A program made the translations under genes and the position numbers. This document shows positions 1-8,405 of a stretch of DNA of 64,000 nt, piece after piece. The notes beneath the pieces are model-generated. The model did no database searches. It saw only the letters and a program-made list of their open reading frames with translations, and was not told the origin of the DNA. The DNA is from Corynebacterium gottingense (GTDB lineage Bacteria > Actinomycetota > Actinomycetes > Mycobacteriales > Mycobacteriaceae): NCBI RefSeq assembly GCF_003693265.1, contig NZ_RDRE01000004.1:1-64000 (forward strand). The letters are read 5' to 3'. Every line of letters starts with the position of its first letter. Within the stretch, counting starts at the first letter, position 1.

Positions 1-77
1 CAAGACTCCAGGCGGACCATTTCGATGATCTGATGGACCGCCTTCTCCTTGAATTCGGCGGAATATTTTCTGGGCAT
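1..77 (-). pseudogene. IS3-family transposase OrfA, N-terminal end (cut by window edge)
   Basis: Read on the minus strand from the ATG at 77, the sequence begins MPRKYSAEFKEKAVHQIIEM. This is the typical start of an IS3-family OrfA (HTH, transposase family 8). Only the first 25 codons lie in the window, so it cannot be said whether the element is intact to the left. It sits next to a second transposase remnant at about 179-397, which suggests that this edge of the polysaccharide island is an insertion hot spot. Confidence 0.7.
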
Positions 78-178
78 AGTGCCAATCCTTCCTTAGCAGA
101 GGTAGGAACCAAACCCAGGACGCTTCACTCAGGCGCTACCAGATACTCACCACACCGCTACCATTTCAGTCTTCTGAA

Positions 179-397
179 CAGGTCGTACACCACAACCGTA
201 ATTTTGGATACGGCGCGGTGGAAGTGACCGTGCCCAGGGATCGTGCCGGCACGTTTACTCCCCGCATGGTGCCCAAGGGCGCACGCAGGCTCACAGAGCT
301 CGACGACATGATCGTCTCGCTCTACGCCGGCGGGATGACAGTACGCGATATTTGCCATCATCTCACCACCACCCTTGGGGTGGATGTAAGCCCGGAT
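179..397 (+). pseudogene. IS256-family (mutator) transposase fragment
   Basis: The plus-strand frame through the GTG at 218 reads VEVTVPRDRAGTF, then RLTELDDMIVSLYAGGMTVRDI, then GVDVSPD. This is the segment just before the catalytic core of IS256/mutator transposases. The similarity stops at about 397 and no DDE domain follows, so this is an internal remnant and not a working gene. The frame may extend a few codons upstream of 179. It is probably a scar of past insertion beside the polysaccharide genes. Confidence 0.7.
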
Positions 398-670
398 CGA
401 CTCAACCCCAGATACCACCAGAACACCAACGCATCAGTACTAGACACGTGGTCTACAGAAAAAGATGAATCGCGCAATGCACCAGTCACCGACACTTGAA
501 TCACCTATATATGACCGATGCATGCAGACAAGACCCGGTACAGGGCTGAATAGCACGCGAAGCCACGATGAAAACTGCGCTTCGAGAAAGATGCTTTTAA
601 CCTTGGAAACCGGGATCGGGATACTGAAAGTGATTGCTAGTCTAACGTCCCACCAAGACCGTACAAAGCC
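398..670. other. Intergenic region, no supported gene
   Basis: About 270 bases lie between the transposase remnant and the first glycosyltransferase stop codon. Short open frames exist here but none has a convincing ribosome-binding site or recognisable product. No clear terminator was seen. Confidence 0.5.
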
Positions 671-1756
671 CTACCCGCACTGCAGAGCCGCCCGCATCTT
701 CTCGTCGACAATCGTTTGCGAATTTCCAAGTTTCACTACGGATCGTGCCACTGAAACCGCATCGTCGTAGGCGGCGGGTGTAGAGAGCGCTCTCAAATCT
801 TCGGCCACGTCTGAGGGGGTGAATCGGAACAGGCCGTGGTCCCCTAAGTTGCTCCAAATCCCGGCGCGCAGGTTTTGCTTGGTCTGAATTCCAACGGTCG
901 CACGAGCACCTGTCCCTAAGCACAACGAGCCAGACGCTAGGGCACGCATGCCTGCCATGCCCGCGGCCACAGATAGGTATGCACGATTCATCATCTTCGG
1001 AACTTCACTTGGCTCTACCCAGCCATGCATTACATGCGAAACATTCGGAATTGAGAGGCTCAGTCGCTCGTAGCGCGTATTGAAGTAGTCGCGGAGCGGC
1101 CCGTCTCCGCACACGTCAATGATCCATGTGATGTCGGGGTACAGATCCGTAAGCGCCCGTACAGCTTCTTCAACTGAATCAATCTGCGGGACCTTATCCT
1201 TCGAAAGTCGAGACGCTGTCACGATATGCCCGACTCCGTTCTCGAGCTTTTCGTCATGGCTGAGCAGAGGAAGCTCAAACACTTCATCTGGTGCAGCATT
1301 AGGAAGGCTCGTAACCTTCCATGGCGCTACCCTGCCGAATGTTTGCGTAAAGTGCACGAGTGATGGGCTCGCAGCAACAAACGCGTCCACTTGGTCTGAC
1401 CACTCGTACATATAGTCGTGATATGCGCCGTGCACCATCACGATATGTTCTTTTTGCGCGATTGAGTTCGCAACTAGCCCGAATTGTCTACCAGCTGGCG
1501 CGTGCGAAAAGATAAGGTCGAAGTCGGCCTTCTCACCGATTTCGCGGGCAATCGGCTCCCAATCTCGATGCCAGTTCACAACGCGAAACTTGGCTCCCGT
1601 TGCTTCGGCTCGCTCCTTGAATACGACGCCACTTCCGATAAAGGTGACTTCGTGTCCATCTCTGATTAACGCCGACGCCGCATCCACAGTCCATTCGTGC
1701 ACGCCGCCCCACTCGGCAACGGTTCGAACAGGCATGAGTATCTTACGCTTCGCCAT
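671..1756 (-). CDS. Glycosyltransferase family 4 protein
   Basis: This 361-residue protein looks like a GT-B fold glycosyltransferase. The N-terminal half has an acceptor-side region (EWGGVHEWTVDAASAL, about residues 15-30) and the C-terminal half has the nucleotide-sugar side, with ASRLSKDK at about 181 and CGDGP at 216-220. The usual EX7E motif is not intact: the first glutamate appears replaced in the stretch SVAAGMAGMRALASG at about 262-276. Sugar specificity cannot be read from sequence. It is the last gene of a tightly overlapping minus-strand group of four (4995 down to 671) and shares 14 bases with the gene before it, so co-translation is likely. Role in the surface polysaccharide is inferred from context. 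Confidence 0.8.
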   Translation of the reverse strand: MAKRKILMPVRTVAEWGGVHEWTVDAASALIRDGHEVTFIGSGVVFKERAEATGAKFRVVNWHRDWEPIAREIGEKADFDLIFSHAPAGRQFGLVANSIAQKEHIVMVHGAYHDYMYEWSDQVDAFVAASPSLVHFTQTFGRVAPWKVTSLPNAAPDEVFELPLLSHDEKLENGVGHIVTASRLSKDKVPQIDSVEEAVRALTDLYPDITWIIDVCGDGPLRDYFNTRYERLSLSIPNVSHVMHGWVEPSEVPKMMNRAYLSVAAGMAGMRALASGSLCLGTGARATVGIQTKQNLRAGIWSNLGDHGLFRFTPSDVAEDLRALSTPAAYDDAVSVARSVVKLGNSQTIVDEKMRAALQCG

Positions 1757-2420
1757 ACTTCAGCATCCCTTCCATCGCACTCTTTTCAACAATGCGAGTT
1801 CTCACGCCGATAGCCGCGCAAATCTCTATAAGATCTGCGCATTCCTCTCTAGAAAGAGCCCCAACATTTTCGACAATGAGCATCGTAGACTTCCAATCAC
1901 CGGCGAGTAGAAGGCCGGTGGCAACCAACGCCGTAGTCGTGTTAATACCGGTTTGGTCGACGAACATCCTGTAATTCGACGCAAATTCAACTCTGTCAAG
2001 CGAGAACAGTTTTCCCGCCCAGCGTGAGCTATCCCGGCATTGGATAAGCACGTTCCGTCCCTTGCCATCCGGTTGAATTGGAAACGCGCTGTCTCTGTGG
2101 TCCGCCAGCAAAAGCTGGGTGTGATTGTCGTGTGTGCTTTCAGCCAGCGGGTCGACAACGAGGTGCGGCGAATACTCTCCGCGCTGGCGCCGGAGTGTCC
2201 GATCAAGCTGCAGGCTAGCGCTTGGCGCATTGATCAGCCCACTTCCATCATTGACCCCGAATAATAGGAGCGCTGCCGTTAATGCTTTGAGCGGGTCTAC
2301 ATCAATGAGTGTGAGGTCAACATGAAACTCGCGCGGAAAACTGATGACGTCAGTCACTCCGTCACTAATCTGCGTGAGCGAAAACTTGCCACTGTCTCGA
2401 TTCTCAAACGCAAAATGCAT
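1743..2420 (-). CDS. Hypothetical protein of the polysaccharide locus
   Basis: This 225-residue protein was not recognised. It has no signal peptide. A mildly hydrophobic stretch near residues 43-55 (DPLKALTAALLLFG) and another near 165-175 are too short or too polar to be clear membrane spans. It lies between two glycosyltransferase genes, starting two bases after the stop of the upstream 725-residue gene and overlapping the downstream GT4 gene by 14 bases. This coupling implies that its product works with them, perhaps as an accessory or modifying protein. No function is assigned. Confidence 0.6.
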   Translation of the reverse strand: MHFAFENRDSGKFSLTQISDGVTDVISFPREFHVDLTLIDVDPLKALTAALLLFGVNDGSGLINAPSASLQLDRTLRRQRGEYSPHLVVDPLAESTHDNHTQLLLADHRDSAFPIQPDGKGRNVLIQCRDSSRWAGKLFSLDRVEFASNYRMFVDQTGINTTTALVATGLLLAGDWKSTMLIVENVGALSREECADLIEICAAIGVRTRIVEKSAMEGMLKYGEA

Positions 2421-2422
2421 TC

Positions 2423-4600
2423 TTACACACCCGCCAATCCAGAGTCGTCGATAGAATCACGGACCACCGCGTCACCAATCTCCTGACCGATCTCCGCAAA
2501 AACCGTGGCGGGATCTTCATTCATCAAAAACACCCCGGCGGATGAATCAAGTTCCGACAGTCTATTCAGGGCCTGTATCGAAGCACGCGAAGATTCAAAG
2601 CCCAAGAGGTACGCGCTTGCCGACACTCCCAATTCAGCAGATGCGACAATTCGCCGCAGGACCGTAGGTTCGCATGCTGCAAGATGGCTTTCAAAGTGCG
2701 GACCCGCGTCATTCGAGGTAGCAACTACGAAATGGGTCCGTCCGTTCTGCTTTGAGATATGATCGGCGGCGTCGCGCAGACGCGTCAACATGAGATGCTG
2801 AACTCGTTGCCCAATCTCAAGTTCGAGGACTTTTTCATCCTCAACGACATGCTCATGATCTTCAAACCCTGCACGAGGTCCAGTGCTTCGCACCTCAAAA
2901 TTTGTAACTCCGGCTTTCCGCAACGCGACCAAATCTGCCTGACGCACATCTTTGATAGTGCCTTCCTCAAAGATGAGGCGTCCGCTCAGCAGATCGCGGT
3001 CCGTCACGATGGAGGAAACACGCTCCGGCATGTCTGCCGCTCGAGACTTTGTCACGGAATTGCCTTTAAAGACCAACTCTCGGCGAACCAAATGGTCTGG
3101 GAGGTAGCCAGCAAATTCTTGATTGAGGGCACCGGATCCCTTCACCTTGGGGTATGCGGAAGCTGAGCCTTTCTCCGACATCTTTTCCAGACCAGATTTC
3201 ACGGTAAGGAATCGGTTGGCCAGCTTAGATAGCGTGTGCCCGGCTTTTTGGTTATCTGTGTCCTGCGCAGTGATCTGCAAATCGTGCACTCGCCGCAGAT
3301 ACATAAATTGCTGCACGTGGTGCCACCGAACGCCCGCATTTGCCATACGGGCTGCAAGTTCGTGGTCAACAGACGAAGTCAAACGCTCGTCGTATTTGAA
3401 TTGCTGCACCAATCGTGTAGGCACCGTCCACGTACTGTGCCCAGGTCCAGAGCCGTTAAACGCGATCAGATTTGCGTCAAAGCCGACTCGAGTGAGGAAG
3501 CCCTTTAGCTCGCCAGTTTCGTCATCGAAGTTGATCCAGCTTCCGTACGTCGCGTCAATTTGATCGCTCAGTGGCTTGATGCCTTCGAGCAGTCGATCCG
3601 GCAGCATGATGTCATCGTCGTCATGCACCGCGGTAAGCAGACACGTCGAGTGACTTGCCGCGGTGTTACGCGCCGCCGCGACGCCTTGGCTCTCCGAGTG
3701 CGCATAGAATCTGATCCGAGGGTCGTTCAGCGCTTCAATTGACTTCCGGGTGCCTTCCTGGTCTTCGGAACCATCATCGACCACGATGATTTCAAATTCC
3801 TGGAAGCTCTGATAACGAACCGAATTAATGCTTTCGATCAGCATGTTGCCGCGGTCTTTCGAAGCAATAGCGACTGAGACGAGTGGCTCTCGCAGGACCG
3901 GGTCGACAGACCATGCGTTCAAATTTCTATACAAAGTGTGCGTGGCAATGGCGGCTTTTTTAAAGTCCGTTTCCGATCCCGTCTCACTATGGAAGTCGGT
4001 TTGCCCGATGAGAGCGTTGTACCCTGCCAACTTCTGATCGACCGGCAAACTAGCGCGACGCTGCCGCAGCAAGAGATCGTAGCCGAGTGCACCGAAGACG
4101 TCGTCACTTTCGTCGTACCCACGCATCTCAAGAAAGTGCTTCTTTGTGATCAGGAACGCCAGACCAACTTCTTCGTCAGGGACGGGTATTTCAAAAACCG
4201 ATGCCTTTTCGTCTGCGACACCCGCGACACCAGCGACACCATCCGAAATGGTTCGCTGAATTTGCCGAATAGAACGGGCATCATCCAGCTCATGCCAAGC
4301 TCGTTGCTCGTCCGCTCGGAACGCTAACCAAAATGGCTTTTCAAGCAGCAAGAGGGTATCCGTTTTCGCAGATGCTGCGGCCTGATTCAGCAGTTGAGCG
4401 GCATTGTCTGCTTCACTAGAAACGATGACCTCAAAAAAGTCGTCTGCAAGCGAAAACATTCTTGAATACTCCGAGGCCGACCCATCCTTTACGGCGATCC
4501 GACACTCTGAAACATGCTCAATCGAACGGAGATGCTCGATGTATGGGCTCCACAGGCGCTGATCAGCCGGGAGCGCTTGCAAGATCACTGAAACGCTCAT
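2423..4600 (-). CDS. Large family 2 glycosyltransferase with two GT-A-like domains
   Basis: This 725-residue protein has a clear GT2 domain at about residues 238-445: the strand LVSVAIASKDR, the VVDDGSED nucleotide-binding motif (273-280), and DDDD at 327-330 serving as the DXD metal site. Residues 1-205 look like a second, degenerate GT-A domain without a clear DXD, with GYDESDDVFGALGYDLLLR at about 161-179 resembling the acceptor-side motif of GT2 enzymes. Residues from about 500 to the end match nothing recognised. It overlaps the upstream 132-residue gene by four bases (ATGA). It probably extends or branches the polysaccharide repeat; the donor sugar is unknown. Confidence 0.8.
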   Translation of the reverse strand: MSVSVILQALPADQRLWSPYIEHLRSIEHVSECRIAVKDGSASEYSRMFSLADDFFEVIVSSEADNAAQLLNQAAASAKTDTLLLLEKPFWLAFRADEQRAWHELDDARSIRQIQRTISDGVAGVAGVADEKASVFEIPVPDEEVGLAFLITKKHFLEMRGYDESDDVFGALGYDLLLRQRRASLPVDQKLAGYNALIGQTDFHSETGSETDFKKAAIATHTLYRNLNAWSVDPVLREPLVSVAIASKDRGNMLIESINSVRYQSFQEFEIIVVDDGSEDQEGTRKSIEALNDPRIRFYAHSESQGVAAARNTAASHSTCLLTAVHDDDDIMLPDRLLEGIKPLSDQIDATYGSWINFDDETGELKGFLTRVGFDANLIAFNGSGPGHSTWTVPTRLVQQFKYDERLTSSVDHELAARMANAGVRWHHVQQFMYLRRVHDLQITAQDTDNQKAGHTLSKLANRFLTVKSGLEKMSEKGSASAYPKVKGSGALNQEFAGYLPDHLVRRELVFKGNSVTKSRAADMPERVSSIVTDRDLLSGRLIFEEGTIKDVRQADLVALRKAGVTNFEVRSTGPRAGFEDHEHVVEDEKVLELEIGQRVQHLMLTRLRDAADHISKQNGRTHFVVATSNDAGPHFESHLAACEPTVLRRIVASAELGVSASAYLLGFESSRASIQALNRLSELDSSAGVFLMNEDPATVFAEIGQEIGDAVVRDSIDDSGLAGV

Positions 4601-4995
4601 TTCGCCCTAATCCTTCCAGTCCAGATGAAATTCGTATCTGTGTCTGCTGCCACTGCAAAAAGTTGACTTTGCACCGCACGAGCTTTGGCACCGTCCCGCG
4701 ACTTCCACGGTAGAACGTCCACTTCGACCGATTTTGCCGGTCTGATCAATCTGATTGGTTTGATGACGCTCTGCCCGACCCCCGCGTCGGAAGAATGGAG
4801 ATACCTGAAGTACGCGCCAAGTTTGTTTGAGTAGCTTGCGTCCAAGTCGCTGTCGCCGAGCAGGTCGCCGGCGTGACTAAAGAAGCGAAAAGTAGCAACA
4901 AAGTCCCGATGCTCGAATGGTGCCGGCCCGCCTAAAACAAGTCGGAATTCTGTGAATTCGCTCGGGAATACAACCCTCCGTAAGTGCCCTGACAA
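4597..4995 (-). CDS. Small protein consisting mainly of the shared C-terminal module
   Basis: This 132-residue protein begins at a TTG (a stop codon lies just upstream in frame, and the ribosome-binding site is weak). Its middle aligns by eye with the C-terminal parts of the proteins at 5316-6587 and 11106-12185: ASYSNKLGAYFRYL corresponds to LSWSPAFHAPFQYS and LHWSPGLHRHFYYL, and AKSVEVDVLPW corresponds to AKTVTVTTREW. It thus appears to be a stand-alone copy of a probable beta-rich module. It leads the minus-strand group of four genes and overlaps the GT2 gene by four bases. A carbohydrate-binding or protein-docking role is possible but inferred. Confidence 0.6.
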   Translation of the reverse strand: MSGHLRRVVFPSEFTEFRLVLGGPAPFEHRDFVATFRFFSHAGDLLGDSDLDASYSNKLGAYFRYLHSSDAGVGQSVIKPIRLIRPAKSVEVDVLPWKSRDGAKARAVQSQLFAVAADTDTNFIWTGRIRAK

Positions 4996-5315
4996 AATCT
5001 CGGTATCCCTCTAGTCAACAACTTCATTTAGCTGCGCCAACGACGCAATTCTGGCAACTTTGCGGATATTCTATAACATTATCCAGCCTATCGTTTGTGA
5101 ATACATCACATTAGTGACGTCGCCCATAGCATCGAATACTTGTGGCCCCATCCCACGGCTGAAGAAGCACCGACGCCTCGACACCAAACGGATCTTTTCA
5201 TACTAAAGCTGGCACAGGTGGTAGAACGGAATCATATACCGCCGTTGAGCCGTGTTCACAAGGGCACGCTGCAGCCGCCTAAGTCCACAAGCGAAAGAAT
5301 GTTTGGAGCTCTTAA
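4996..5315. other. Divergent intergenic region of the polysaccharide locus
   Basis: These 320 AT-richer bases separate the minus-strand glycosyltransferase group from the plus-strand hydrolase-like gene, so promoters for both directions should lie here. Several TATA-like hexamers occur (around 5069-5080 and 5198-5206), but none pairs with a convincing -35 box. The plus-strand gene has a good ribosome-binding site, GGAG at 5305-5308. No small gene was recognised. Confidence 0.4.
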
Positions 5316-6587
5316 ATGACGACTAGGCCCATCAAGAAGATGGACTTTAATCGCTTTGCATCAGTAGAGGATTTCCGCGCTTTGTGGCGGCCCGATCTTG
5401 AAGGCCCGATTCGCATCGACGATGAGCTACCCATTCTGCTGGATTGGCAAAACAATCAATCTGCATCCACAATCATTTGTTTCAGCGCCGCCTCACAAAA
5501 GATCCGCGAGCTTCCTTTTTGGACTGGGCGAAGTCTCGTAGCAGACCTTGACGCAAATGTTCTCTTAGTGTCCGATCCCTCCCTATCGATGGATCGCACG
5601 CTTAATCTAGGGTGGTACGCGGGAAGCAAAAAGCAGCCAGATCTCATTACGACGCTCGCTGAAATCTTCAAAACCATTGTTCGCAACACCACGCCAATTT
5701 TCTTCGGAGCATCCGCGGGCGGCTGGGCGGCTCTAACTTACGCGGCAGAATTTAAGAATGCGATTGCCGTCCCGATCAACCCTCAGGTTGATATATCTCG
5801 CTACATTTATTTCCCTTATTACACCAGAAAGGCCTGGGCTTCAGAACCCGAATCGGTAGAACTTCCATTCGAGGGGAATGCTGCCAACAGATACACCAGC
5901 GATAGCACAACGACAGTCGTTTATATCCAGAACAAGGGCGACGCTCACCACTATGAGGATCACTTTCAGCCCTTCCAACAACAACTCGGGAATTCAAAGC
6001 ATCTCATAGCGCTAACGCCGAACTTGGGGCAAGGTCACATAGCGCCAGACAAGAAGTCGCTCCAGATCGTCCTCCAAATTGTGACGACATCGACAAACTT
6101 CGACGCGTTGTCAACCTCACTCGACAAAGTACAGCTGCGTTCCAGCGGAGTAGACAAAGAAGCAAAGGCTGAGGAGCTCCAGGCTCAAGAAAGGTCGTTG
6201 GATAAGCGCTACCCAGTGCTCTCTACGCAATCGATCCCCCTTTTACCTTCTACTGAGACTTTAACTATCGAGGTCGATTCCCCTCACCACCTCGAACCAA
6301 AAGCATTGCTGTTCGAAGTGGCGTTTAGCGGAGTCGAACTCTCGCGATCATCAGCCAAGGCCCTCGGGCTTAGCTGGTCCCCCGCATTCCACGCACCGTT
6401 TCAGTATTCCCCTGCAGTTTCAGGAAGCGGGTGGACTGGAGGAAACGAGATCAACATCCCCGCGGGCGCGAAAACGGTCACGGTGACCACGCGCGAGTGG
6501 AATAGATCGGCGCAGTATGATTTGGCGAAAGTTAGCACCCGACTGTCATTTCACACGACCCCAACAGTTCACGACCAGACCACCTAG
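5316..6587 (+). CDS. Alpha/beta-hydrolase-like protein with shared C-terminal module
   Basis: This 423-residue protein appears to have an alpha/beta-hydrolase fold at residues 1-260. The nucleophile elbow GASAGG places Ser133, NKGD supplies a candidate acid at Asp209, and GQGHIAPD a candidate His241. It resembles esterase or deacetylase-like proteins, including the general style of accessory-Sec Asp2 proteins, but the family assignment is loose. A linker is followed at about 315-420 by a probable beta-sandwich module also seen in the proteins at 4597-4995 and 11106-12185. There is no signal peptide, so it probably acts in the cytoplasm on a polysaccharide or its carrier. GGAG lies 8 bases before the ATG. 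Confidence 0.65.
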   Translation: MTTRPIKKMDFNRFASVEDFRALWRPDLEGPIRIDDELPILLDWQNNQSASTIICFSAASQKIRELPFWTGRSLVADLDANVLLVSDPSLSMDRTLNLGWYAGSKKQPDLITTLAEIFKTIVRNTTPIFFGASAGGWAALTYAAEFKNAIAVPINPQVDISRYIYFPYYTRKAWASEPESVELPFEGNAANRYTSDSTTTVVYIQNKGDAHHYEDHFQPFQQQLGNSKHLIALTPNLGQGHIAPDKKSLQIVLQIVTTSTNFDALSTSLDKVQLRSSGVDKEAKAEELQAQERSLDKRYPVLSTQSIPLLPSTETLTIEVDSPHHLEPKALLFEVAFSGVELSRSSAKALGLSWSPAFHAPFQYSPAVSGSGWTGGNEINIPAGAKTVTVTTREWNRSAQYDLAKVSTRLSFHTTPTVHDQTT

Positions 6588-6625
6588 TTGTTAGCGCGGA
6601 GGTGTCGTCTACCGCCCCACGGTGA

Positions 6626-7813
6626 CTACGAGGCGACGATTTGGTAGTCCAGCTGTTTCCGCTTCTCTTCACCATTCGTAGTCATCGTCGAGAGAATCCG
6701 GATGTTCCAGGTCCCGGGTTTGAACCTGCCGACGAGTTTAAAGTTGCCGTCAGTCTCGTCTGCAGTAACTTCCTGGACTGTGCGGTAGATCCCCGTTTTA
6801 CCGGTAACACTCATTGAAACCGTGGCGCCCGCGTTGCTAGTTCCAGTGAACGAAACCGTGCCGGCACGTACCTTGGTGCCATTGAGTGGCTTCAGCATGT
6901 ACAAGAAGGGCTCCGCTGGATCAAAAATCTTCGAGTTAGTCTTGATAATCTCGCGCTTGAGCCGTTGCATTTCTGCTTTGAGACTATCCAGTTGCCACCG
7001 CTCTCCCTGCGCGCGTCGCCACGTGAGGCCCACCGTCTTCGGCAACGACTTTTGTTTCTCCACCCACGCCTCAAGGGGTGCTACCTTGAGTCCAAACCGA
7101 TCTACGTCATGAGAATTCAGCTCACGCCACTTCTCCACCCGGGACACTCGCTTCTCATAAGAACCGTCACCTTGTTTATGGTACGTATACAAGAATTGAC
7201 CGGACTTTGACGTCACATCAAGTGACCTGAAGCCAAGGGCCTCAGCGGACTGCAGCCACTTCACGTGGTTGCGGAACATGATCCGGTCCAATTCCGCGCG
7301 TGTTCCGTAGAATACCGTGTTACATGGGTGGGACGGATACGAGAGCTCACCAATAGCACGATCAGGTGCGTTAAACGCGAATCCTCTGGAAAGCGAAATG
7401 ACGGCAGGCTTCTCGGGATCTTCGAGCGCAAGAGCTAACGCGTTCTCGAAGAAGTCGGAACTCACAGCATCGTCGTCGTCGATGCGCATCGCAAGGCAAC
7501 GCTGCTCTGGAGCGGCGACAGACTTCACTGCATTAAACATTCCCTCACGCACGAATGCAGGGTTGTCAACGAAACTGAACCGCACAAACCTACACCCAGA
7601 TTCTTGGACCATCTCTTGAAGCGCTGCGTACACATTGTTGGGCACCGCAGAGTCAAGGAGGATGTGCCAGGTAAAATCGAGGTCTCCGAAGCGAGTGAGA
7701 CTTGGGAAAGTAATCGCTTTCAATAGCTCAAGTCTGGACTCCCACCACTTCTGGTCGTAAATGCCGATGCCACAGCGTGTAACAGCGACGATAGGTACTG
7801 AGCTCAAAGACAT
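6626..7813 (-). CDS. Putative rhamnosyl transferase-type glycosyltransferase with C-terminal Ig-like domain
   Basis: This 395-residue protein resembles the putative rhamnosyl transferase family (PF11316 type): an N-terminal stretch VTRCGIGIYD at 11-20, a segment WHILLDS at about 49-55, and an acidic metal-binding motif RIDDDD at 110-115. A charged, coiled-coil-like segment follows at about 265-295. The last 90 residues (from about 303) look like a bacterial Ig-like domain, with a KPLNGTKVRAGTVSFTGTS start. It stands alone on the minus strand, converging on the hydrolase-like gene with 38 bases between them. The sugar transferred is unknown; the polysaccharide role is inferred from context. 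Confidence 0.7.
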   Translation of the reverse strand: MSLSSVPIVAVTRCGIGIYDQKWWESRLELLKAITFPSLTRFGDLDFTWHILLDSAVPNNVYAALQEMVQESGCRFVRFSFVDNPAFVREGMFNAVKSVAAPEQRCLAMRIDDDDAVSSDFFENALALALEDPEKPAVISLSRGFAFNAPDRAIGELSYPSHPCNTVFYGTRAELDRIMFRNHVKWLQSAEALGFRSLDVTSKSGQFLYTYHKQGDGSYEKRVSRVEKWRELNSHDVDRFGLKVAPLEAWVEKQKSLPKTVGLTWRRAQGERWQLDSLKAEMQRLKREIIKTNSKIFDPAEPFLYMLKPLNGTKVRAGTVSFTGTSNAGATVSMSVTGKTGIYRTVQEVTADETDGNFKLVGRFKPGTWNIRILSTMTTNGEEKRKQLDYQIVAS

Positions 7814-8095
7814 GAATTCCCTTTACGTTGTTGATCAATCGCTCTATCAGGCAAACGCACGTCCTACGCGCCTACATGATTCCATCGTACTGACTCTAAC
7901 CATGCTCGGATGAGTATGGACTTTTCATTCCACCCCTTCCCCCATTTGCGGGGAAGACCATTGCGAGTTAGGCAAACGACTCACGCTGCGGATCAACCAA
8001 TTCTCAGCCCCCGGAAGCGAACCATGCCTTGGTGATATATTCGACGTACCGATGCAAACATCTAACACTGAATCAATCTAGCGAACGGGGCCACC
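7814..8095. other. Divergent intergenic region
   Basis: About 280 AT-richer bases separate the minus-strand glycosyltransferase start from the plus-strand coiled-coil gene. Promoters in both directions are expected here. No supported gene, RNA or hairpin was recognised. Confidence 0.4.
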
Positions 8096-8404
8096 TTGAC
8101 CACACCACGCCAAGAACCCGAGGCTTTGGCAATAGCCGACAGGGCAAATAGGAAAATTGGTGAATTAGCAAGGGAGCTTAGCGACGTCTATGCTCTTTTG
8201 ACCGACGAACTCGATCGTGATGGGAAACTCCTCACAGGTATCGAGAAAAGGGATAGTGCAATTGCCAAACACAAGTCCCGGATCAAAGAACTCGAATCGA
8301 AAGTGCACAGACTCGAGGCGCACATCGAAAAGCTCGAAGCAACCAAGGCAATTCGATACCAAAAAAAGTACTGGTCGGTCCGCAAGAAGATTTCTGGAAA
8401 GTAA
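8096..8404 (+). CDS. Short coiled-coil protein
   Basis: This 102-residue protein starts at a TTG preceded by a GGGG-containing ribosome-binding stretch. It is almost entirely helical and charged, with heptad-like spacing from about residue 20 to 90, for example KSRIKELESKVHRLEAHIEK. It ends one base before the start of a very large glycosyltransferase, so the two are surely co-transcribed and probably co-translated. The obvious guess is an assembly or scaffold subunit for that enzyme, or a chain-length ruler, as coiled coils do in some O-antigen systems. That role is inference only. Confidence 0.6.
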   Translation: MTTPRQEPEALAIADRANRKIGELARELSDVYALLTDELDRDGKLLTGIEKRDSAIAKHKSRIKELESKVHRLEAHIEKLEATKAIRYQKKYWSVRKKISGK

Positions 8405-8405
8405 G

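Noticed and set aside
8217..8405. Upstream extension of the giant glycosyltransferase
   Set aside because: The extra 63 residues lie in another frame of the coiled-coil gene; the ATG at 8406 follows that gene directly.
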